A DNA stretch of 22,436 nucleotides from Leptolyngbya sp. SIO4C1 (GTDB lineage: Bacteria; Cyanobacteriota; Cyanobacteriia; Phormidesmidales; Phormidesmidaceae): NCBI GenBank assembly GCA_010671975.1, contig JAAHIA010000024.1, positions 1 through 22,436 of the forward strand. Direction: 5' to 3'. Each line of letters begins with the position of its first letter. Within the stretch, counting starts at the first letter, position 1. The notes beneath the pieces were generated by a model. It was given only the letters and a program-made list of their open reading frames with translations. It was not told the origin of the DNA and did not search any database. A program made the position numbers and the translations under genes. Positions 7,626 to 15,948 of this stretch are shown here, piece after piece.

Positions 7626-8537
7626 TCAGGTGACAGCAAACAGCTGAGCCAGTCCCTTAGAGACCGGCAGCAGCGCTAATACAGCCAGTCCATAAGTCCA
7701 GTGGGTGAACCCCGCTGCGATCGCAGCGTCTAAAACAATCAGGCAGAGGATGCCCGCTTTGACCGCGCCGCGAATCTGCTCAGCCGTAGGCTGCCACATG
7801 GCGCGAACGAAGGCCGGCCCTACCAGCGCGGCAAACAGCGCGGCAAACGGCAGCACCGGCAGCCAGGCATAGTCAGGCAGCAGCGATAGACCCAATAGGC
7901 TAGCCAATACGCCAGCAAGCATCAGCAGCGCCACCGCGCCAGTTGAGCGCTGGCCCCCGTTCACTTCGCCTTGGCTAATCAAAGTGATTGCCCCGATATA
8001 GACAATCGGAATTAGCGCCAGAAACCAGTGAGTCTGCACCGCGAGCGGTACCACGCTGACCCCCAGCAGCAGGTTCGCCCCGCGACAAAGCCCCATATTC
8101 AGCGGCCCTAGCAGCAGACTGTGCTTGGCCAGAGCATCGTAGCTGAGCGCCGCGATCGCGATAAAGCCGGCCAGGCCCGCGCTCAGCAGCGACACCTGAG
8201 CTGCGGCAGTCACGCCGATAGCCAGTAAAAGCGTACCTAGCCCAATTGCCTCCCCTAGCGAGGCCCGCCCCGAGGGAATCGGTCGCTCAGGCCGCTCTTG
8301 GGCATCAAGCTCAGCATCAAACACATCGTTAAAGACTACGCCGCCGCCGTAGAGCCCGGTTGTTGCTAGCAGCAGCCAGGCCAGCGCTGCCAGCGTTTCT
8401 GGACTGAGCGACCCGCTGGCAGCGCCTGAAGCAGCATACCCTAGGAGGATATCTGCCCAGGCGGTAAGGATGTTGGCCGGGCGCATCATTTGTAAGTAGG
8501 CCAGGAGTGTTTGGGAAGGGGAGCGGGTTGCGAGCAT
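7626..8537 (-). CDS. eboC: EboC, UbiA-like membrane prenyltransferase
   Basis: A 303-residue integral membrane protein with about eight or nine hydrophobic segments. The first Asp-rich motif NDVFDAELDA (residues 70-79) and the following RPIPSGR (85-91) are hallmark UbiA features that bind prenyl diphosphate through Mg2+. A second, weaker motif SYDALAKH (132-139) is followed by GANLLLGVS. It probably transfers an isoprenoid tail to a product of EboD/EboE or acts in their export, sitting in the cytoplasmic or thylakoid membrane; the acceptor is unknown. It lies 38 bases after eboB and 43 before the eboD start. No Shine-Dalgarno precedes the chosen ATG, as is common in cyanobacteria. This is the only clearly membrane-embedded protein of the cluster. 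Confidence 0.92.
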   Translation of the reverse strand: MLATRSPSQTLLAYLQMMRPANILTAWADILLGYAASGAASGSLSPETLAALAWLLLATTGLYGGGVVFNDVFDAELDAQERPERPIPSGRASLGEAIGLGTLLLAIGVTAAAQVSLLSAGLAGFIAIAALSYDALAKHSLLLGPLNMGLCRGANLLLGVSVVPLAVQTHWFLALIPIVYIGAITLISQGEVNGGQRSTGAVALLMLAGVLASLLGLSLLPDYAWLPVLPFAALFAALVGPAFVRAMWQPTAEQIRGAVKAGILCLIVLDAAIAAGFTHWTYGLAVLALLPVSKGLAQLFAVT

Positions 8538-8575
8538 GGGAGGGAACAGAGATGATGAGGGTAAAGGAGGACAGA

Positions 8576-9511
8576 CTATTCAATCAGCAGTGCGGAGAGC
8601 TGGTTGGCTGCTGTGGCGGGCTGCTGGCCGCGCAAAACTGAGTTGCCGCTATAGAGCTGTCGCTGATCGATAGCGGGCGGGTGAGTCCAATCGGTTTCGG
8701 CCATTTCGCCGCTTTGGCCATAGGCAGCTAGCGCATTCTCGTAGCAGACTTTGCGCACGTGGTCGGCGGGAATACCCATCTCTAGCATCAGCTGAGCGGT
8801 CTTGGGCACCGCCAGCGGGTCGCTCATGCCCCAGTCGGCAGCGCTATCGACGATGATGCGATCGCAGCCGTACTGTCGCACCAGTTCAACCATGCGCTGG
8901 TTGCCCATTTTGGTCTTGGGATAGATAGAGAAAGCTGCCCAAAAGCCGCGATCGAGAATCTCTTTGGCCGTCTCTTCATTGGCGTGGTCAATCACAACCT
9001 TGCTGGGGTCCACACCATGCTCAACACTGACATCCATGCTGCGGGTAGTGCCTTCTTTTTTGTTACGGTGCGGTGTGTGAACAAGAACCGGCTTGTCTAC
9101 TTCTTTGGCCAGCTCTAGCTGCAGGCGAAAATACTTATCTTCTGCTGGGGTCATCTCGTCATAGCCGATTTCGCCTACGGCCACGACACCCTCTTTGCAA
9201 ACAAACAGCGGCAGCAGCGCCATTACCTCATCAGCAATCGCTTCGTTGTTGGCTTCTTTCGGGTTCAGCGAAATGGTGCAGTAGTGGCGAATGCCAAACT
9301 GCGCGGCGCGAAAACGCTCCCAGCCAATCAGGCTGCTGAAATAGTCTTTGAAAGAGCCGGCATTGGTGCGCGGCTGCCCGAGCCAAAAAGAGGGCTCGAT
9401 AATCGCCACTACGCCATACTCTCGCAGCACCATATAGTCATAAGTGGTGCGAGAGGTCATGTGAATATGCGGATCGATGAACATTGCTGGCTGAGAGAGA
9501 GAGTCAGTCAT
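8576..9511 (-). CDS. eboB: EboB, TatD-family metal-dependent hydrolase
   Basis: A 311-residue amidohydrolase-superfamily protein. The metal ligands of a TatD-type barrel can be followed in order: His15 and His17 in FIDPHIHM, Glu114 in AVGEIGYDE, His145 in VLVHTPH, His176 in VIDHANEE, and Asp222 in IIVDSAADWG. The site therefore looks intact, unlike that of EboF. The natural substrate in the cluster is unknown. A second possible start is Met10 (MFIDPHIH); neither has a well-placed Shine-Dalgarno, and the longer form was kept. It lies 56 bases downstream of eboA and 38 upstream of eboC. The C-terminal 50 residues, beyond the barrel (DWTHPPAIDQRQLYSGN), appear specific to this subfamily. Confidence 0.92.
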   Translation of the reverse strand: MTDSLSQPAMFIDPHIHMTSRTTYDYMVLREYGVVAIIEPSFWLGQPRTNAGSFKDYFSSLIGWERFRAAQFGIRHYCTISLNPKEANNEAIADEVMALLPLFVCKEGVVAVGEIGYDEMTPAEDKYFRLQLELAKEVDKPVLVHTPHRNKKEGTTRSMDVSVEHGVDPSKVVIDHANEETAKEILDRGFWAAFSIYPKTKMGNQRMVELVRQYGCDRIIVDSAADWGMSDPLAVPKTAQLMLEMGIPADHVRKVCYENALAAYGQSGEMAETDWTHPPAIDQRQLYSGNSVLRGQQPATAANQLSALLIE

Positions 9512-9567
9512 GGTCCTGATGATAGAGAGAGAATCGTAAAAGATTGAAAAAGTGCAAAGAATAGCCT

Positions 9568-10461
9568 CTAGGCAGCCAGATAATTCTGGCTAAAGCGCTG
9601 CCAGTCAAGCTGTTTAGACTGAATCGCGGTTTGGATGTCGGGGTGTTGCTGCAAAAGCGTCTGCGCTGCTGGCAGAGAGGACTGAGCACAGGCCAGTGCA
9701 GCCGCTAGCTGCTGAGTCTCATTAGCAGTATCGAAAGCCTGCTCGAGATCGGCTAAAAGCTGCTCATTCAAAAACGGACCGACCAGTCGCCACAGCTCGG
9801 GCGTCACCTCTCGCTTAGCGGCCCAGCGCTCATGCGCATAGTCGGAGAGCATTCTAGCTAGCTCTGGGTTGGCGCGCCGATCGAGGCCGTAGATTTGATG
9901 CAGCGGGCTGCCAATAAAAACCGACTTGAGAATCATCTGATTCCAGGCGGAGGTCTCAAAATAGTCGGCTGGGAAGGGATTGTACAGCGCGATCGCATTA
10001 AAAACTGCTGTAATATTCGTCCGTAATCCTTCTCTGGCGCGGCTGATAAATCTCTCTGCATGAGGCAGCAGCGGCAGACTTTGGTAAAGCGCCACCTGCT
10101 CGTTCACGTCGGCAGCGTCCCATAAAGTCTCTAGCGTTGTCTGGTAGCGCTCGGCAGGCTCAGCCGGTAAAGATAAAATAAGCAGTGTCCGGCCGGCCTG
10201 ATCGAGACTCCAATGGCCCGGCTGCCAGCCGCTGCGAGCTGCTTCAGCTGCCTGTAAATCAGCTGAGGTGAGCTGTAGATCCGCTTTGCCAAGCCGCCTG
10301 GCGATAGCGCTAAAGGTGCTGAATAGTAGCGGCTGCGACCTGGTTTCAGAGAGAGTTTGCAGCTTCTCTGCTAGCCAGTCTGCCGATTCTGATGAAAGCT
10401 GTTGTTCAAGCCACTGATGCAGCCGCGACTTCACTTGGCTATGAACTATCTGAGTAGTCAT
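9568..10461 (-). CDS. eboA: EboA, first protein of the ebo cluster
   Basis: A 297-residue, mainly alpha-helical protein matching EboA. The most characteristic part is GLRTNITAVFNAIALYNPF (145-163) followed by PADYF and WNQMILKSVFIG (173-184). Polar and charged helices flank it; there is no signal peptide or membrane segment. No catalytic motif or biochemical function is known to me. It is the promoter-proximal gene of eboABCDEF, with 245 bases to ttcA upstream. The ATG at 10461 has only A-rich sequence before it and no Shine-Dalgarno. Identification rests on the conserved core and on its position before eboB. Confidence 0.9.
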   Translation of the reverse strand: MTTQIVHSQVKSRLHQWLEQQLSSESADWLAEKLQTLSETRSQPLLFSTFSAIARRLGKADLQLTSADLQAAEAARSGWQPGHWSLDQAGRTLLILSLPAEPAERYQTTLETLWDAADVNEQVALYQSLPLLPHAERFISRAREGLRTNITAVFNAIALYNPFPADYFETSAWNQMILKSVFIGSPLHQIYGLDRRANPELARMLSDYAHERWAAKREVTPELWRLVGPFLNEQLLADLEQAFDTANETQQLAAALACAQSSLPAAQTLLQQHPDIQTAIQSKQLDWQRFSQNYLAA

Positions 10462-10706
10462 TTTTATGAGTATTTTGGATAGTTGTTTAATTAGGCAGCA
10501 TCAGCCGGGCCCTACAAGAGAGCAGTAACAGGCTATGCCAAGCTGGTGGGCAAGCTCATAAGAGCCTTTGTTGCCACTAGCATAGTCTGCTTATGATGAA
10601 GCTTGTATGGAGTAACGCAAACTTAATCGCGATATGAAAGCTTGATAAATTCTCAAGACGCTGTCCGGGAAAAGCGGGTCAGGCAAGGTCAAAATTTGCA
10701 CCCGTA
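10462..10706. other. Spacer between ttcA and eboA with inverted repeats
   Basis: This 245-base spacer must hold the ttcA 3' region and the probable ebo promoter. It contains CAAGCTCATAAG (10551-10562) paired with CTTATG-atga-AGCTTG (10590-10605): a 12-bp stem with a 4-base bulge and a 27-base loop. A second near-palindrome, CTTGATAAATTCTCAAG, spans 10641-10657. Neither has a T-tract on the minus strand, so they are weak terminator candidates and may be regulatory. No consensus -35/-10 pair stands out. Confidence 0.45.
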
Positions 10707-11516
10707 CTAGCGTTCTTCTGCAGCGGTCTTAAGACCTGCAAAATCAAACAGAGCGCTATCTGCTAGCTGTGAAGGAGAAATGTTTTGCAGGCTGCGGAAG
10801 AGGCTCTCTATCCGGCCGGGATGGCCTGCTTCCCAAGTTTGCAGCATCTGCTTGATTTGCGATCGCTGCAAGTTTTCCTGCGAGCCACAGAGATTACAAG
10901 GAATGATGGGATACGCTTTCAGCGCCGCGTAGCGCGCAATGTCGGCTTCAGCACAGTAGGCTAGCGGTCGGATAACAATATGTTGCTGATCGTCTGTGAG
11001 CAGCTTAGGCGGCATGGCCTTCAGCCGTCCACCGTAGAACATGTTTAAAAATAGCGTTTCTACGATGTCGTCTCGATGGTGGCCTAGAGCAATCTTGGTC
11101 GCGCCTTCTTCGCTGGCAATTCGATACAAAATGCCGCGTCGCAGCCGCGAGCAGAGGCCGCACATTGTTTTACCTTCGGGGACAACACGGATCACCGTGC
11201 TATAGGTATCAGCTTCAACAATGCGGTAGGGCACACCAACAGCTTCTAAATAGGCTGGCAGTACGTCAGTTGGAAAACCCGGCTGCTTTTGATCTAAGTT
11301 AACGGCTAACAGTTCAAAGGCAACGGGTGCGCTACGCTGTAGAGCCATGAGTAGACTTAGCAGCGTGTATGAATCTTTACCACCCGAGAGGCACACCAGA
11401 ATGCGATCGCCCGCTTCAATCATGCGATAGTCGCTAATGGCGCGTCCTACCTGCCCGCGCAGCTTAGCCTCTAGCTTTTTGATCGCTTTCGTCGTAGATA
11501 TCGGTGCTGCGGTCAT
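10707..11516 (-). CDS. ttcA: tRNA 2-thiocytidine(32) synthetase TtcA
   Basis: A 269-residue PP-loop ATPase that would place sulfur on C32 of certain tRNAs. The PP-loop SGGKDS is at residues 44-49. The pair MCGLCSRLRRG (Cys119, Cys122) and the later CNLCGSQE (Cys207, Cys210) match the cysteine layout of TtcA, in which three cysteines hold a 4Fe-4S cluster and sulfur passes through the enzyme. LGHHRDDIVETLFLNMFYGG (144-163) is a further TtcA signature. The length is slightly shorter than the E. coli enzyme, normal for the family. It is divergent from the histidine kinase, with 117 bases between the two starts, and lies upstream of eboA on the same strand; co-transcription with ebo seems unlikely across 245 bases. 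Confidence 0.92.
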   Translation of the reverse strand: MTAAPISTTKAIKKLEAKLRGQVGRAISDYRMIEAGDRILVCLSGGKDSYTLLSLLMALQRSAPVAFELLAVNLDQKQPGFPTDVLPAYLEAVGVPYRIVEADTYSTVIRVVPEGKTMCGLCSRLRRGILYRIASEEGATKIALGHHRDDIVETLFLNMFYGGRLKAMPPKLLTDDQQHIVIRPLAYCAEADIARYAALKAYPIIPCNLCGSQENLQRSQIKQMLQTWEAGHPGRIESLFRSLQNISPSQLADSALFDFAGLKTAAEER

Positions 11517-11633
11517 AGTGTCCCTCTCACCGTCTCACAGTCTTCAATTAGCCGCAGCAGTATTGTAGCCGCTAAAATGAAGCCAGCGCCCTCCATCTCC
11601 GTTTCCTATATCCGTATCAATACTTAGTCAGAG

Positions 11634-13160
11634 GTGAATCAATCTGTGTTTTCATCCCCTGAGGATTCCTCTGCATTAACCAGTCAATCACAGCTGAGAG
11701 CATTGGAAAAAACGGCTTTGGCGCACGCAGTTGAGAACGAACGATTTTTTCTCCTGTCTGTTGATATGCTTTGCGTGGCTGGGCTAGATGGCTACTTTAA
11801 GCGCGTTAATCCAGCCTTTGTGAAGACGCTGGGACATGACGCTGAGGCCTTGCTTGCCGAGCAGTTTCTTCGCTTTGTGCATCCAAGCGATTGGGCTGCG
11901 ACCCGCTCAGAGATGCGACAGCTGGCCACCGGCACTGAGACCATTGCGTTTGAAAACCGCTATCGCTGTCGAGATGGTACCTATCGGTGGCTGCTGTGGA
12001 CGGCGTACCCCGACTTGACCCAGCAGCTCATTTACGCCTCGGCTCGCGATATTACAGCACGAAAGCAGATTGAGCAGCGCTTGCAGCAGCAGGCAGCCCT
12101 GCTCGATATCACAACCGATGCCATCTTAGTGCGCGACCTAGACAACTGCATTACCTATTGGAATCGCGGCGCCGCCCACCTGTATGGCTGGCAAGCCAGC
12201 GAAGCGATGGGACAGTCAGCCAATCAGCTGCTGTATCGCAGCCAGAATGAGTTTGCCGAATTTGACAGGATTCAGCAGAGCTTAGACCGAGAGGGGCACT
12301 GGCAGGGCGAGCTTACCCAAAGCACTAAAACAGGGCAAGCTGTTACTGTCGAAAGCCGCTGGAGTGCTGTTTTAGACGAGGCCGGTCACCGCAAGTCTAC
12401 GCTTGTTGTCAACACTGATATCACTCAGAAAAAACGGTTGGAAGCTCAGTTTCTGCAAGCCCAGCGGCTAGAGAGTCTAGGCACGCTGGCAAGCGGCATG
12501 GCACACGACTTGAGCAATATTTTGACACCGATTTTGGCCAGCTCCAAGCTGCTATGGTCAGGGTTGCCTGCTAGCTATCAGCAAGCTCGACGCCTGGCTC
12601 GCGTGATTGAAGCCAACGCACAGCGCGGCCTCGATTTAATTCAAAAAGTGCTGCTATTTACCCACGGCGCGGAGAGCAGCCACATCGCACTCTCGCTTGA
12701 GCCAATTCTGCTGGAGCTAGCGCAGATGATTCGAGAAACGTTTCCCAAAACCGTTAAGCTTCAGGTGCATACTGTAGCCGGCCTTGGGCAGGTTTATGGC
12801 AATTCAACCGAAATCTATCAGATATTGCTCAACCTCTGTGTGAATGCGCGAGATGCGATGCCGGCAGGCGGCGAGCTGACAATCGCGGCCCAAAATAGCA
12901 CAGTTGAGCGGCCAACCCTGCTCAACGCACGCCCAGGCGACTATGTATTGGTCACCGTCTCTGATACGGGCAGCGGCATTCCACCTGAGATTCGCCCAAG
13001 AATATTCGAGCCTTTTTTTACTACCAAGGCCGCCGGTGATGGCACTGGGCTGGGGCTGTCAATTGCGCTGGGTATGCTCAAAAGCTGTGGCGGCTTTATC
13101 GATATGCGCAGCGAAGCGGGCCGAGGTACTCAGTTTAAGGTCTATCTACCGGCTGTCTGA
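11634..13160 (+). CDS. Soluble PAS-PAS histidine kinase
   Basis: A 508-residue sensor kinase without membrane segments. Order: PAS 1 (about 37-148, ending SARDITARKQIEQRL), PAS 2 (about 155-270, ending VNTDITQKKRLE), HisKA with phospho-acceptor His291 in GMAHDLSNILTPIL, and HATPase_c with the N box LLNLCVNARDAM (Asn404), G1 DTGSGIP (444-450), FEPFFTTK (458-465) and G2 GTGLGLS (470-476). All catalytic boxes are intact. There is no receiver domain at the C-terminus and no response regulator gene in the window. The start is uncertain: GTG 11634 overlaps AGAGGTGA, while GTG 11646 lies 8 bases after that Shine-Dalgarno-like stretch and would shorten the protein by 4 residues. The signal sensed is unknown; no heme or flavin PAS motif is obvious. 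Confidence 0.92.
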   Translation: MNQSVFSSPEDSSALTSQSQLRALEKTALAHAVENERFFLLSVDMLCVAGLDGYFKRVNPAFVKTLGHDAEALLAEQFLRFVHPSDWAATRSEMRQLATGTETIAFENRYRCRDGTYRWLLWTAYPDLTQQLIYASARDITARKQIEQRLQQQAALLDITTDAILVRDLDNCITYWNRGAAHLYGWQASEAMGQSANQLLYRSQNEFAEFDRIQQSLDREGHWQGELTQSTKTGQAVTVESRWSAVLDEAGHRKSTLVVNTDITQKKRLEAQFLQAQRLESLGTLASGMAHDLSNILTPILASSKLLWSGLPASYQQARRLARVIEANAQRGLDLIQKVLLFTHGAESSHIALSLEPILLELAQMIRETFPKTVKLQVHTVAGLGQVYGNSTEIYQILLNLCVNARDAMPAGGELTIAAQNSTVERPTLLNARPGDYVLVTVSDTGSGIPPEIRPRIFEPFFTTKAAGDGTGLGLSIALGMLKSCGGFIDMRSEAGRGTQFKVYLPAV

Positions 13161-13171
13161 GCCGCTCAGCG

Positions 13172-14335
13172 CTATTGCGCCTCAACGCGGGCTAGCGCTG
13201 TGCCCTGATAGAAGTGATTCAAAATGGTGTCATAGCCCTGTCCACGCTGAGCCATACCGTGAGCTCCCCACTGGCTGAGGCCAATACCGTGACCAAAGCC
13301 ATAGCCGTTAATTTCAAAGCCATCTGCGGTAGCCAACACTTCAAATTTGGTGCTACGCAGCCCCAGCGCTCGTCGCAGCTCGCTCCCTTTGAGCATCTGG
13401 CCGCCCTCATCGCCAATTACTTCAATGTACTTGACTCGACCGCTGGCGCTGCGCTCAATAATCTTTAGCTCCTGCACCTGGCCGATACCGGGCAGCCGAG
13501 CGCTGATATCCTCAATCGAAAAGACTGCCTGCCAGCGATAGACCGGCGCATCTTGATCGAAATCTTCTACGCTTTTGAGGTAGGGAACTGCGCTAGACCA
13601 AACTTCTTCTGAGTTTTCGGTATAGCCGCCTGATGAAGAGTGGAAGACCGCTTCGATGATGCGTCCACCGTAGGTTAAGACTTGGCCAGCCGTGGCCTGT
13701 ACGGCAGAAATTGTGCTGGGGGCTTCACCGCTGAGACCGCGATAGACCTGCCAGGCCTGAGTGCCGCCCATGTCGTAGAGCCGACCCGTAGCGCGATCGC
13801 GATGATAGAGTGCATAGGAGCGCGCCGCAACTGCCTGGGCCTGAAGCGCTGCCTGCGGCCAGCTGGATGGCATTTCGCTACCGACTACGCTATAGAGGTA
13901 ATGCTCAAGATCGACATAGTTGATAGCCATCAGCCCAGCTTCACTGGGCACCACCAAGACGCGTCCACGATACCAGCGATCGTCAATCCACACAAACCCG
14001 TCGGCGCTTGGCTCTAGCCAAAATGCGCGCGATTCGGCAAAGTCGGCCTGACCGTCGGTTAGCTCTAGCTCACCATTTTCTGCATCGACCGTAATTCTTT
14101 GCAGCTGTGGCAGCTGATAGATCGCCTCGCCGCTGGCATCGCGCAAAATGCCGGGCGTAGAGCTGCCGATATCGACTGCTTCGGCGCCGTTGCTGATTGC
14201 CACTCGCATGTCTAACGCCTGCGCTGGCAGCAGCCAAACGAACCAAAGTAAAAGCGAGCCAAGACCTAACCGTCCACGACTCGCCAGTAGCTGCAACAGG
14301 CTATTTGGCTTACCCAGTCGAAAGGCTGAATTCAT
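13172..14335 (-). CDS. SpoIID/LytB-like exported cell-wall protein
   Basis: A 387-residue protein with an N-terminal signal: basic residues, then LGLGSLLLWFVWLLPAQA (24-40), with cleavage predicted after AQA-40. The SpoIID domain covers about 130-380: YLYSVVGSEMPSSWP (146-160) with Glu154 at the position of the catalytic Glu of Bacillus SpoIID, ALQAQAVAARSYAL (163-176), FHSSSGGYTENSEEVW (231-246) and GFGHGIGLSQWGAHGMA (346-362). SpoIID proteins act on peptidoglycan as lytic transglycosylases or as amidase enhancers (LytB). Cyanobacteria do not sporulate, so a LytB-like or cell-division role is more likely. It is downstream of an amidase on the same strand (163 bases) and converges with the histidine kinase (11 bases). 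No Shine-Dalgarno is evident. Confidence 0.9.
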   Translation of the reverse strand: MNSAFRLGKPNSLLQLLASRGRLGLGSLLLWFVWLLPAQALDMRVAISNGAEAVDIGSSTPGILRDASGEAIYQLPQLQRITVDAENGELELTDGQADFAESRAFWLEPSADGFVWIDDRWYRGRVLVVPSEAGLMAINYVDLEHYLYSVVGSEMPSSWPQAALQAQAVAARSYALYHRDRATGRLYDMGGTQAWQVYRGLSGEAPSTISAVQATAGQVLTYGGRIIEAVFHSSSGGYTENSEEVWSSAVPYLKSVEDFDQDAPVYRWQAVFSIEDISARLPGIGQVQELKIIERSASGRVKYIEVIGDEGGQMLKGSELRRALGLRSTKFEVLATADGFEINGYGFGHGIGLSQWGAHGMAQRGQGYDTILNHFYQGTALARVEAQ

Positions 14336-14498
14336 AGCTGCTATCTAATAAAGAACTAAATATTTTGTTCAGTATGCCCAAAGCCAGGCTCGATTATGTC
14401 AGGCGGCTAGCCAGATTTGCTGCTGGCACGCTAAAGCAGGTGAAAGCACAGAGGCTGACACTAGCCAGAGCTTATTCTATCGGATGAGGGCAGCCTTG

Positions 14499-15863
14499 CT
14501 AAAGCAAATTAGCAGATTCATACAGCCTTCTCAAAATGGCTAGAATTTTTTCGCCATAGTCTGGGTCAGCGGCCCAGCGGCCGCTGAGCTGATCGACCAG
14601 CGGTGCAATGCCGCGATTGACGAAGCGAAATCGCGGATCGACCAGCTCCTGCACCAGCGGTTCAGTGCTGGCATAGGCTTTTAGATGCTGAATTTGGGCG
14701 CGCACGCCGACGCGCTTGCTAGGAAAGGATGCGCCCCCCGGCCCGCCGCCGACAGCGCCAATGCCGCCAAAGTTATTCTGCACCGGCCGCAGGTCGCCAC
14801 CGAACCTTAAAAACGACGTTTCTACACACATTTGACAGAAAGCAATATCGTAGTTGACGCCTTCGATTGCCCCCTCCTGTCGGTAAATCTTAGGCAGGTC
14901 AGGGAAGTCTTTGACCGCACTTTCGTTGTTGGCTTTGAGAAACAGCATCAGCTGCACTTCCGAGGTATTGCCATGCCCCATAATCCGATCGATCAGGCCG
15001 GGACAGATGCGCAACGTAGACAGCGACTTGAGCAGCACGGTGCGAGTAGAGGCTTCCCAGCCAACCGAAACATTGAAGTCTCTGAGATCGACGGCTTTGA
15101 CATAGACCACGTTGCGATAGCGAACGCGGCGAACGTCGGAGCGGCTGGCAAGATCAACGCCGAGCCGATCGGCTAGATCAATCGGAATATAGGCATTGCC
15201 GTTAATGATTAGCCCCTTTTCTTCATAAAGGCCACCGTTGATGCTGATGTTGATTTCTGGGAAGGTGCCGGTTTCTTCTGGAATACCGGCTGAGCTGCCG
15301 TTGACGGCGCGGCTCCAGGCGGCTAGCCCATCCGCTAGCCCGAGGGCAAAGTCGCGACGCCGCCCTTCAATCAAGGCCCGGTCGTTTTCGTTACTGAGAA
15401 AGCCCAGTTCCATAAACAGCGAAGGGGGCACTACCTGACGGCAGAAGGCTAGTTTACCTACGCCGGAGGCCGTGTCGGGCTTAGCACCTCGGCTAGGTAG
15501 CTGCGGCACGCGGCGCAGCAGCGCCAGCAGCATGAGCTCGGCATGAGCCTTGCGCGCTTCGTTGTTGGCGATGTAATAGAGGCAGGCTCCGCGCAGCTCG
15601 GGGCTACTGTGATGGGCCGCATGGATTTCGAGCGCCACGTCGCCGACGCGGGCTCGCGCATTGATCCAGCTGAGGGTTTGGGCTAGGCTCAGATCGTCAG
15701 GAACGGCCAGGACTTGAAAACCGCGCGATCGCAGCTCTGGTACCACCAGATCGCGGATGCGAATCATTTCTTGAGCTTCGGTGGTGCCTTCAACCACAGC
15801 CCCGGTATCGCGCACTCCGTTTTCAAACCCACCGTGACCGGCTGAGATAAAGATCTGCGGCAT
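14499..15863 (-). CDS. N-acetylmuramoyl-L-alanine amidase fused to a glucosaminidase domain
   Basis: A 454-residue protein with three parts. Residues 1-185: Amidase_3, with zinc ligands His10 (SAGHGG), Glu29 and His81 (EIHAAHH) and catalytic Glu152 (FMELGFLSN). Residues about 205-280: a copper-amine-oxidase-N-like domain (INGNAYIPIDLADRLG), often a wall-anchoring or binding module. Residues about 285-450: GH73-like endo-beta-N-acetylglucosaminidase, with probable catalytic Glu348 (FCQMCVETSFLRFGG) and NNFGGIGA (363-370). It should cut both the stem peptide bond and the glycan strand. No signal peptide is visible, although its substrate is periplasmic; the start is supported by AAGGA 6 bases before the ATG. 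It precedes the SpoIID-like gene on the same strand. Confidence 0.9.
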   Translation of the reverse strand: MPQIFISAGHGGFENGVRDTGAVVEGTTEAQEMIRIRDLVVPELRSRGFQVLAVPDDLSLAQTLSWINARARVGDVALEIHAAHHSSPELRGACLYYIANNEARKAHAELMLLALLRRVPQLPSRGAKPDTASGVGKLAFCRQVVPPSLFMELGFLSNENDRALIEGRRRDFALGLADGLAAWSRAVNGSSAGIPEETGTFPEINISINGGLYEEKGLIINGNAYIPIDLADRLGVDLASRSDVRRVRYRNVVYVKAVDLRDFNVSVGWEASTRTVLLKSLSTLRICPGLIDRIMGHGNTSEVQLMLFLKANNESAVKDFPDLPKIYRQEGAIEGVNYDIAFCQMCVETSFLRFGGDLRPVQNNFGGIGAVGGGPGGASFPSKRVGVRAQIQHLKAYASTEPLVQELVDPRFRFVNRGIAPLVDQLSGRWAADPDYGEKILAILRRLYESANLL

Positions 15864-15948
15864 GCCTATTCCTTTCAGCGCACATAATGCCGCAAGGATA
15901 CCCTAAATTATCAAAGGTTTTAAGCAAAAGCGGGCCCAATTGAATCGA

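Noticed and set aside
7583..7639. A longer EboD starting at TTG 7639
   Set aside because: It would overlap eboC and start from a rare codon, and the added residues (MLSPELSFIHLFSYQ) do not look like the family; ATG 7582 fits better.
10725..10736. GGTCTTAAGACC, a perfect 12-bp palindrome
   Set aside because: It lies inside the 3' coding part of ttcA and has no T-tract or regulatory context; chance is a sufficient explanation.
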